Shown: positions 45,986-55,483 of the stretch, one piece after another | Position numbering within the stretch: the stretch's first letter is position 1 | Layout of the letters: each line of letters begins with the position of its first letter | NCBI GenBank assembly: GCA_015178975.1 | Contig: WHVD01000028.1 | Span: 558,001-622,000, forward strand | Direction: 5' to 3' | Length of the DNA stretch: 64,000 nt | From: Hysterangium stoloniferum | Taxonomy: Eukaryota > Basidiomycota > Agaricomycetes > Hysterangiales > Hysterangiaceae | Notes under the pieces: model-generated | Told to the model about the DNA's origin: nothing | The model's input: the letters and a program-made list of their open reading frames with translations, nothing else | Databases searched by the model: none | Position numbers and translations under genes: made by a program

Positions 45986-46740
45986 TGTTACAAATGGAAA
46001 ACCCACTGGACTCCAGGCACTACCCTATATGTATGCACCCACACCCTATAGGCACCCACACCCTATAGGCAGCCACACCCTATAGGCAGCCACACCCTAT
46101 ACACCTATACGCATCCACACCCTATATGCACCAGTCATCAGTTTACCAGAATACCCACTGGACTCCGGATGTCAGACCTGTCCATGCTCGACCTTTGTCA
46201 CTTCATGTATCAGTCACTGGAATACCTGCTGGGACCCACACCTGTCTATCTCTGACCCTGTCCCATGTACCAGTCACCAGACTCCTCTCAGAAAACCTGA
46301 CAGCTCTCTAACTGAGCCCCATTCCTGTTATGGTCAAATGACCTGTCACATTTTGGACTCCGCTCCCACCCCATTCCTGTTATGGTCTAACAACCTGTCA
46401 CAGTTTGGACTCTGCTCCGCTCCATTCCGTTCCTAACACCAAATTTGGTGTTTACTTATCTCATTTCATGATTACTAGTTTGGATTTCATTATTACTGGA
46501 TTTGGTATGACATACATTCCACAGTCTATATAGTCTGGCAGATGTTGTACATACAATCCAGTCAGAAAATCAGCTTGGATTCCCCCAGTAATCTCAGTAC
46601 ATTTTCCACTCTATTCCTCTCTTTGAAACACACTGCTATTTACCTCATCAGAGCCCACAGGCTCTGACCTATCTATCACTCGACCTCCAACCCATCACCA
46701 CCTGACCCCTCGACCTCCACAGGATTCCTGACACGAATCA
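45986..46740 (-). mobile_element. Degraded gypsy LTR in opposite orientation
   Basis: Starts TGTTACAAATGG and reads as the reverse complement of the LTR at 44680-45383 (CACTGGACTCCAGGCACTA, GAGCCCCATTCC, CAGAGCCCACAGGCTCTGA). It breaks off at about 46740 and appears to resume at 47180-47350. Confidence 0.8.
46027..46130 (+). repeat. 17-bp minisatellite inside the LTR
   Basis: The unit CACCCACACCCTATAGG repeats about five to six times with small changes. It is absent from the other LTR copies, so it expanded after insertion. Confidence 0.8.
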
Positions 46741-47179
46741 CATTTTACTCAATAAAGTCAAATAAACAATCAAAGAATATTCAACAATATCAAATACAGA
46801 TGCCTTGTTTGACAAAGTATTAATTCATCCTGTTGATAAAGTGAGAGGCAAAGATAGGACACAGAGGCTCACAAATAATTATGTCAAAGAAATCTCAGAT
46901 AGAAGTCAAATTAATAATATAATAGTAATAATATAGATTAAGATACAGGTTTTCTGACTGACTTCCTTTGTTCCTATCATTGCCCTTATATACTATATAT
47001 CATTTACCTATGATGATAATATGATATCAAAGTGAAATCATCAATGATGTCAAACTGAGACAAGTCGAAGATATTCGAGATTGTTGAAGAATAGTCAAGT
47101 TGGAAGTTGAGTCACTAGTTGAGTCAGAAAGTCGAAGGAATGTCAAAGAAATATTAAATTGAATATTATCACAATTTGA
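46741..47179. other. Insertion splitting the inverted LTR; no gene
   Basis: AT-rich sequence of about 440 bp lying between two halves of one LTR. Its own ends could not be defined. Confidence 0.4.
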
Positions 47180-47350
47180 GCTTGTACGTTCCCACAGTCG
47201 ACCCTCTGACCTCTCAACCCACCAACGACTCCCAGACTCCCCAGGATTCCCATCCACCCGTCTGAAATTGGACAACACAATCTTGTGAGGGTGCAGCCTA
47301 TAAGCTGAAGCCAAGTCCTACCAGCTTTCCCGCAGGTTTCTCCAGAAACC
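47180..47350 (-). mobile_element. Distal part of the inverted gypsy LTR
   Basis: Contains GCAGCCTATAAGCTGAAGCC and TTTCTCCAGAAACCC, the reverse complement of the first 150 bp of the LTR at 50476. Confidence 0.7.
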
Positions 47351-47877
47351 CTCTGATAAGCTCTGCATGCACTCCTTAACAGTCCTATTCATTGGCAATG
47401 CAATCTCACCTGCTATCAATTTCTGGAAGTATGGATCTCAAATACTGTCCACAACATTGCAACATATATGTAAACATTATTTTATTATCACCTCTGCACA
47501 TTTTTACCTCACTACTAAAATGAGGAATTCTTTTGGGTGCTACAATACACTATCCTATTGGCTGTGGAGAAAGAGGCAGAGGAGGCAAGGAGGAGGTGGC
47601 CACCAAGAAGGCAGTGACAGAGAAAGGGGGAGTCTGGGTTACTGCAGAGCCTGCCAAGGCATCTGTGATAGCTGTAGGGAAAGTAAGTGTCTTATTATTT
47701 TTTTTATATTTTTTTAAAGTTCTCACTGACTGTTTTTTAGTACAAGGTGGTGAAGTTAAATTGGAGTCTGAGGGGGAGCCAGAGAGCCCCCAAAAGGTAA
47801 GTGATCAGTCCACAGGGTTTCTGGGGAACTGACTTAAGTAACAGAAAGTGCAAAAAGTTGCTCCAGTCCAACTGGAG
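47351..47877 (+). other. Decayed copy of TE-associated sequence
   Basis: Frames at 47533-47832 are Lys/Glu/Gly-rich (RGRGGKEEVATKKAVTEKGG, ESEGEPESPQK) and may be a CpG-depleted relative of the ORF at 49212-50345. No motif confirms this. Confidence 0.35.
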
Positions 47878-48143
47878 TCCAATCAAGTGTCAAATTTATA
47901 TACAAGTTTAACTATTCTGCACTGGCAGACTTGAACTCCTTGCCTTTGAAGGCTGTGATTTCCTCTAAATTGTGAGGAGTTGAGAGTTATTTTGGATCAT
48001 CATGTCTAAAGGATAAAATAGGTGGAGACATCATTATCAAATGATCTACTGGTTCAGAGGAAATCACAGCCTTCAAAGGCAAGGAGTTCAAGTCTGCCAG
48101 TGTAGAATAGTTAAACTTGTATATAAGTTTGACACTTGATTGG
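47878..48143. repeat. Long inverted repeat, 90-bp arms
   Basis: Left arm 47878-47967 and right arm 48054-48143 are reverse complements with about three mismatches, separated by about 86 bp. The arms contain AAGGCAAGGAGTTCAAG. They may be the arms of a foldback element or a recent inverted duplication. Confidence 0.88.
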
Positions 48144-48497
48144 ATGTTTTGTGTGTTCAATATCCTACAATTGTGAGGAGCCAGTGTATGATTTAGCCTC
48201 TTTTGATCATGTGGAGAACAGAGGGAGTTTATATTTGCTGAGCAGTTGAAACAAAGGAGAGTTTAACTCAATTGTGGACCATCTAACAGATTCCATATCA
48301 ATTTGTAATTCCATCAAATTCAGGGATGTGAATGGGATTTTAAATTGATTGATTTCACACATGTTCTATGTGATGTTAAATCCTGCAACCACATCCAGGA
48401 GTTTTGTGGATTTTTAATTGGATCATCCTCTGACAAGTCACAGGAAAGATAAAGAGATATAGAATTCCACTGTACTATACAAAATTGTTAAGTGCCG
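48144..48497. other. CpG-poor DNA, no gene
   Basis: Right flank of the inverted repeat up to the next LTR. Nothing is supported. Confidence 0.45.
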
Positions 48498-49028
48498 TGT
48501 TGGGAACTTATTCCGGAACTATCGGAAAGTCACCGGAAAGTCGGGAACTGTCGGATAGGGTCAGGATGTTGGCTTCAGCTTATGTGCTGCGCCTCTACGC
48601 AAACGCTCAAAGTCCTTAATTTCAGAGGTGAGACTTACAATGGAAGATACGGATATTCAGAGTTCCGAAGAGTTCCGAATATCGAGCGTACAGAAAGATG
48701 GAAGAAGGAATAAGAAACTAAGTCGATATCAGATCTAAGGTAAAGTACAAATTTGCGGAAACTAATATAAGTCTTCTCGTTATTGTACTACAAACTGAGA
48801 CCATAATAAGACGGAAGTAGGAGTATTCTAAAATGGGAATACAATAAGACATATCGGGGAGACAATATTCTGAAATGGGAATATAATAGACAAACAAGTG
48901 AATACTTGTCAGCGGACAAATTACCAAATGTGGAACAAGGGAAGAATGCGGAAGATATGGTAACTATGATGTTCTGTAGTTGAAGATCAGGAGTCGGATA
49001 TTGAAACATCTGGGAATGGGTCGTAACA
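48498..49028 (+). mobile_element. LTR of a second gypsy-like family
   Basis: 531 bp, begins TGTTGGGAAC and ends GGGTCGTAACA, with TGTT/AACA inverted ends. It shares TTGGCTTCAGCTTAT and the CGTAACA end with the LTR at 50476 but is otherwise different, so the families are related. It lies just upstream of a TE-type ORF on the + strand. Confidence 0.7.
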
Positions 49029-49211
49029 GTCCCCCTGTTAGGCTGAAATCCCATAGAGGCGATTAGGTACTGAGTGATTGAAGCGACGGCTGATTATTAT
49101 GTGTCGTGAAATTTACGCAATTCTGGAGGTGAGAGTTTCAGCTGTTGTTCTGAGTATAAAAACCTCCAAATATTCGAATTAACATTTTTGTTTCTTTATC
49201 CACAACTTGCA

Positions 49212-50345
49212 TGTCGATTCGTCGGCCATTATTCATCACTACCCCGGAAGATTCAGACGCTGAAATTACCGTTCTTCAAAAAATGTCGAAGGTTGCAGAA
49301 CTTCAACAAAAACGACAGAGGATGGAGGAAATGAAGCGGTGACAAGAGGAGGAGGAAAAGGTTTTGATGTGGGAGTTGAAAGAGGCGGAAGAGGTGGAAA
49401 AATGGGAGTTGGAGCAAGTGAAGGTGGAAAAAGAAGCGTCGATACGGAAAACGGTGGAGGCTCAGAAAAAGAAGGAAGAGGTGGAAAGATTACAGCAGGA
49501 GTCAGAGGTGGCGGAAAAACTTAAAGAGATAAGGGAAGGAAAAGTAAGTTCAATCCATAAATTTCTGTGGTTCCAACCGATAACTATTGGGTACAGTGAA
49601 AAGCTGTGGAGGTGGAAGTAGAGGGAGAAGCTGGGCCTTCGAGTCCTAAAGTCAGTGCATCTGTAAAAGATCGGTAGTTGATTAACTTCTGAAACAGAAG
49701 CCAAAGGTCAAGGCTCCAGAACGGATGGAAGTCGTCCATGACAATCCATGTTATCGATGTTCCATACGGAACATGACATGTTGGAAACAGAAGGTAAAAT
49801 GGGGTGGAACTTGCTATCCCTGCACGGTTCTCAAACTTCCGTGCACTCTCACTGTGAAAAGAGTTCCGAAAGGTGAAAAGGCTCAGAAAACTAATGATGT
49901 GGAAAGTTTGGGAGCGGCCAAAGCTGCGGAAACTGAGGTGCTGAAAACGGATAATATGGGCATTGAGCTCCTCAAGGACACTGTTGACGCATTGGTCTTT
50001 ATCGGGACAGAGGTCATGAAAATGTGGGATACACTTGATCGCCATAATGAGATCCAGGAAAAGGGTTTCCATTCATTGATCCAGAATTTCCAGAGGCAAA
50101 ATGATTTTCTGGAGAAGGTAATGGTTAGCATCGGTGTTATCGCAGTTTCCGAGAGGTTTTCTGATAAGGCACGGGAGCAGCCTAATAATCCCTTGGCGGA
50201 ATGTGTTGAAAAAAGGTGGGAGTCAGGAAAGGAGCTGGAAAGTGAGGATGAAGAGGTACAGGATATGGTGGAAAGTGTGGAGATTGCAGATAATATGGGA
50301 GTAGAAATGGAAGGAGGATTCAGGGTGTCAGAGACTTTAAAATAG
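49212..50345 (+). pseudogene. TE-associated zinc-cluster/coiled-coil protein
   Basis: Starts MSIRRPLFITTPEDSDAE at 49212. A Lys/Glu-rich coiled coil follows, with a TGA where CGA is expected at about 49340. An apparent intron starts GTAAGTTCAATCC near 49542. The longest intact frame (49725-50345, 206 aa) has CYRCSIRNMTC ... CYPCTVLKLPC, a CX2CX6C pair like half-sites of a Zn2Cys6 cluster, then a helical part (LLKDTVDALVFIGTEVMKMW, RHNEIQEKGFHSLIQNFQRQ) and an acidic tail. Many Agaricomycete genomes carry multicopy unnamed proteins with this plan beside LTRs. A Gag-like or DNA-binding role is a guess. It is bounded by LTRs at 48498-49028 and 50476-51294. Confidence 0.6.
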
Positions 50346-50475
50346 ATGCAAATAAATTTGACTTGTATGATTTCAAAACGAGTGTGATATCAGAAGTATC
50401 GGAAGTATCGGAAATTGAACAGAAGGAAAACGGAAGGGTCAGAGTGATGATAAAGGTCCAGGTTTGCTTGGATAA

Positions 50476-51294
50476 TGTTAGGATACACACTCAGGCCGGG
50501 TTTCCGGAGAAACCCGCGGGATATCCGGTAGGACTTGGCTTCAGCTTATAGGCTGCGCCCTCGCTAGATCGTGTTGTCCAATTTCAGACAGGCGGACGGG
50601 AATCCCGGGGAGTCCGGGCGGGGGTTCGTGGGTCGTGAGTCGTAGGTCGTGAGTCAAGAGTCGTGAATCGAGATAGTCGAGAGAGATAGATGCGCCGGAG
50701 CCCGTGGGCTCCGACTAGTGCGAGCGGTCTGATAAGAGTAGGGTTTTAGAGAGGAAAATGTATTAGATTACTGGGGGGAATCTAAGCTAATTTTCTGACT
50801 GGATTGTATGTACAACATCTGCCAGTTTATATAGACCGTGGAATGCATGACATACCGAATCCAGTAATAATGAGACGAAACGAGCAAAACATAGAACGGG
50901 AATAGTAAACACCAAATTGGTGTTAGGAACGGGACGGAACGGAGCGGAGTCCGAATCGTGACAAAGCATAACCCATAACGGGAAACGGAGCGGGAGCGGA
51001 GTCCTAAATCGTGACAGGTCATTTGACTAAAACGGGAACGGGGCTCGATTAGAGCGGTGACGGGATTCTAAGCGGGTCCGGTGACTGATGCGTGGGACGA
51101 AGACGGACATAGACAGAGACGGGGTCTGGGGGAAGTCCGGTGACTGATATGTGTCTTAATGAGGTCGAACGTAACGAGTCTTGACGTAACGGAGTCCGGG
51201 CGGGAAATCCTATAAACAGACGATTGGTGCTTGTAGCGCGTGGGGGCGTACGAGTTAGTGCCCGGAGTCCGGCGGGATTTGTCCGGTCGTAACA
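50476..51294 (-). repeat. 3' LTR of the chromodomain gypsy element
   Basis: 819 bp with perfect 5-bp inverted ends TGTTA/TAACA. Because the element is coded on the minus strand, this is its 3' LTR. The pol frame runs directly into it. CpG dinucleotides are well preserved, unlike the copies at 44680 and 45986. Confidence 0.88.
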
Positions 51295-54200
51295 GATAAG
51301 CTGTGTGGAAGTCAGTAACAATTTCCATAGTGTGTCCAAGTTCCATGGCCAATATCCATGAAGTTTCCTCGTCGGTACCTTCATAACCTGCCCATTTGAC
51401 TAAATAGAGCAATTTACAAGTACATTGGCAATTGTTGATTTTAGAATCCAAAATTTCGGAAACTTCAAATTCAGGTTCTCCGTCAATGATGACCGGAGGG
51501 GACGGAGGTTGAATACATTCTGGGATTTTGTTAGGAACACAGTGTTCTAACATGGAAATGTGGAAAATGGGGTGAACTGCTCGCATACTAATGGGAAGTC
51601 GGAGAGTCCATGAGAGTGAACCGGCTTGTGCTATAATTTCAAAAGGGCCTAAGAATTTCTCAGTGAGTTTTTTAGAAGGTCGGGTGGTATGGAAGAATTG
51701 AGCTTTTACAAAAACCTGATCCTGTTTTTGTCTGCAGAACATTGGTAATATTCCTGTGCGGAAGAAATAGCTTTCCGAAGTTCTTGATGTAATTCGTCGA
51801 GGTCGGTAATAAATTCTTGAGCACGGACAGAAGCCAAATCTTGTTCAGAATGTACTGTGAGATTCGGATTATAGCCTTTGTTGGCGAAAAAAGGAGAGAT
51901 GCCGGTAGTTGCATTCGGAGAGTTATTGTAGGCAAATTCCGCGATCGGAAGAAGGGATTTCCAGTTGTCCTGTTGATAATTGCAATAGATGCAGAGATAT
52001 TGTTCCAATGTTTGATTAACGCGTTCCATTTGTCCATCACCTTCCAGGTGATATCCCGAGGTGAAGTGTAGTTTCATGTCAAGGGCTTTTCCAAGGGCCT
52101 GGAAGAAATGGGAGACGAACTTGGAGCCTCGATCAGAAGTTACATGAGATGGAACTCCGTGTTTGGAAAATACATGAATAATGAAACGTTCCGCTAATTG
52201 TAAGGACGTGATTGTATCATGAGTGGGTATGAAAATGCCTTGTTTCAAGAATCGATCCACAACAACTAGAATGGATGTAAAGCCTTCGGAAGTCGGGAGT
52301 TGTTCAATAAAATCGATGGAAATTGAGTTCCAGGGTTTTTCTGGTATTGGGAGTTGCTTGAGAAGGCCGTACGGCTTATGCCTCTGGGTCTTAGAGCGTA
52401 AGCAGGTGGTGCATGACTTACAGAACTGGGTTACAAAATCTCGGAGGTTGGGCCAAGTATATTCTCTACAGATTACACCAAGAGTATTGTTAATGCCGTA
52501 ATGTCCGGAGATTGGATGATCGTGTTTGTACTGAAGTACGTGGAGTCGGAGATTGTTGGAATCTGGAACGTAGATACGTCCATTGAGATGGATAAAACCT
52601 TGAGAGTCTTGTGACCATCAGGGTTGGTCGGGATTGTCAGGAACTTCTAGATGTGGCTTGAGAGCCGGATTGGAAGTGAGTGCAGAAAGGATATCTTGAT
52701 GTAATTGCTCAATGTCCATAATAATGACGCTACACATAATTGGATAGTAGAGGGAAGTCGCTCGAATAGATGCAGAAAGTTGTTATGTTGTAAAAACCGG
52801 TTTCAAGTTATGTGGATTAACAACGGCATAGTTACTTTCCCCCTCTTTAGGATAGACATCCCATCGTCGAGTCATGGCATCTGGTTTTCCACCAAGGTGT
52901 CCAGGTTGGAAACAGATAATCATGTTGAAAGCGGAAAGGAATTCAGACCAGTGGGCTTGCCGGCGGGTTAAAAGTTTAGTGGTAGAAAAATATTCAAGAT
53001 TTTTGTGATTGGTAACGACGTCAACGGGAGTTGCGGAACCTTCGAGATAATGGCGCCAATGTTTGAAAGCCTCAAAAATCGCCAAAGGTTCCTTATCATG
53101 AACATCGTAGTTGAGTTCAGACACTGACAGCATCCGAGAAAGGAATGCGACCAGATGAATTTCACCGTCGGAATCTTGAATGGAAAGAATCGCAGCAATT
53201 GCATAATCAGAAGCATCGGTTTCCACAATAATCAGAACATCAGGTTTCCAATGGGAAAGAATCGGGGCAGAAGTGAAAGCATTTTTCAAAGTCTGGAAAG
53301 CAGAGCAGCATTTGTCATCAAAGACCCATGGTTGAGTTTTACGGGTAAGACGAGTGAGCGGTACTGTAATATCTGAGTAATTCTGAATAAAACGACGGTA
53401 AAAGTTGGCAAAACCTAAAAATGACTGAATGTCCTTGACTTTCCGTGGTTCAGGCCAATCATGGACAACTTGAACCTTGGTTTCCTCCATATGGAGACCC
53501 TCAGGTCCGATAATGAAACCTAAGTATTCAATAGAATCCATATCAAAGTAGCATTTTTTACTGTTGGCGAAAAGACCGTTTTTTCGGAGTCTTCGGAAGA
53601 CTTCACGGACCTGTTCATCGTGAAGAGCGGGATCCTCGGAAAATACCAAAATGTCATCCAAATAGACTATAACACATACATCAAGCATGTTGGAAAATAT
53701 ATCATTAACAAAATGTTGAAAAGCGGAAGGGGCGTTGGTAAGGCCGAACGGCATATGTAACCAACCATTCAAAGGATCCATAGCGAGTCCGAAAAGCAGT
53801 TTTCCATTCACCGCCCTCGGCAATTCAGACCAAATGATAGGCATGTTTGAGGTCTATTTTGGTGTAGATTCAAGCTTTCTGTGGGGCGTCGAGTAAATCG
53901 GTAACAAGTGGAAGTGGATACTTATCTTTCCATGTGATGGAATTTAATCCTCTGAAATTGACACAGAGTCAAAGGGAGCCATCCTTCTTTCTGACGAAAA
54001 GGACAGGTGCTCCATACGGAGACTTTGAGGGATGGATAAAACCTATCGACAGATGTTCATCCAGGAACTCCCGAATAGAAGAAAGTTCCAATTGGGATAA
54101 TGGGTAAATACATAGGTCCTAACAGAGGGTTTGAACCGGGCTCAATATCAATTTTTAAGTTGTAGGGCCTATGTGGTGCAAGCCTGTCAGCTTTTTGCTT

Positions 54201-54950
54201 ACTGAAAACGTCCGCGAAATCATGGTATTTTTGGGAACTCCTTCCAGGTCGGCTTTTAGCTTGGATAGTTCTGGAGTCACAAAACGTCCAGATGCTTCAT
54301 CAACTTTTAAGCTGATCAAAAAACACTGTGAACCATCCAGTTTACTTGCCCTAACAAATGCCAAAGCATTGATGAGAGAGATTTTTAGAGGCTCGGAGGT
54401 TTCGGTAGAAGCCGGAGAAGCCGTTGATGCCAAAAAGGTGTTGGCCGGAAAAGATGCTGCACGAGGAACTGAAGTGTCGGGAATTTGGAAATTAATACTG
54501 CCCAATACCCAGTCAATCAATGGATTATATTGGGTGAGCCAGTTGTATCCAAGAACTACCGAACAGCTAGAGTCCAACTGTGTTACGAAAAAAGTAACCG
54601 TCTGGGATGTTCCACAAGGGAACCGGATAGACATGTCACAGGCTTGGGTAATTGCCATATTGCTAGTGCCATCAAACAAATGCAAAGAAATTGTGGGAAC
54701 AGAATGGAGTTTCAGATTATGTTTCATGGCAAAGGTGGTATCTACAAAACAGTGTGTGGAGCCAGAATCTATCAGAGCTCGGAACACTAAATTTCCAAGA
54801 AAGTCAGAGACGAGTTTTACAAATAATGAATTGGGATTAGAGAGAGCGGACGTGTTGAGACGGATAACCTCGGAAACATGGAGAGAGTCAACGCAACCCT
54901 CTGTCCGTGCAGATTCTGGAGGGTTGCTTACTCTTGGACTACATTAGGGC
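51295..54950 (-). pseudogene. Gypsy pol with chromodomain, frameshifted
   Basis: Order on the minus strand: protease with [12 protein letters not shown] (54155-54787); RT with KTAFRTRYGSFEWLV, then HMPFGLTNAPSAFQHFVNDI and YLDDILVFSED (52783-53844); RNase H with VETDASDYAIAAILS; integrase zinc region (HVLQYKHDHPISGHYG, CKSCTTCLRSKT) and core (ISIDFIEQLPTSEGF, TSDRGSKF, GDGQMERVNQTLEQY); and a chromodomain at the end (FEVSEILDSKI, LLYLVKWAGYEGTDEETSW). Chromodomains target chromoviruses to chromatin marks. Lesions: a 4-base insertion between FEWLV and MPFG (about 53745), a TGA for an expected arginine just upstream (about 53838), and a stop in the pre-integrase part (about 52620). Confidence 0.92.
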
Positions 54951-55080
54951 AGTGGTAGAAAAGCATCGGTGAGGAGGAGTGTTGGAAGGTGAAGAAAACA
55001 CTGTTACTGCTTTTGCCGATCAGGGGGCAATATGACCTGAGACATAAAGGTTCTTCCGCCCTTTGTTCTCGGGCATATCT
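51295..55080 (-). mobile_element. Ty3/gypsy chromovirus, 5'-truncated
   Basis: Minus-strand internal region with protease, RT, RNase H, integrase and chromodomain in gypsy order. Only the end of Gag is left at about 54900-55080, and no 5' LTR is found, so the element is truncated on its 5' side. CpG content is high, suggesting a younger age than the relics at 39131 and 44680-47350. Confidence 0.93.
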
Positions 55081-55483
55081 CCCCAACTCCCCCAGCACCT
55101 ACATAATCGAGAAAATGTATATAAATGAGGCTACTACTGTATAGTTACACCAGTCCATTATACGATATACAAGACTGAGTTACATTACTATTAGGGTCTT
55201 GATTCTTAACAATACATAACTGATTTCCACATGTGTATTCATTTTTCATGCATCATGTGAGTATATTGGTGGTGACTTGTCTCTTCCAAGTATATCCTCA
55301 TACATATCAATCCCGACCAATGGAGTCACTTGCACATGTATTTGGTAATCAAAACAACATACACTTCTATAGGATAACAAGGGAACGACACAAATTAAGC
55401 AACAAGGAAACTCTTATCTAAATATTCCAAGTCACTTTGATCAAAAAGGTTGACATTCAGTAGTCTTAACTTTCTTGTGTGAG
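55081..55483. other. No gene recognised
   Basis: Left flank of the gene relic below. AT-rich, with only short frames. Confidence 0.45.

Noticed and set aside
51295..55483. A 5' LTR for the gypsy element on its right side
   Set aside because: No sequence resembling 50476-51294 is present between the Gag remnant and the gene relic at 55484.
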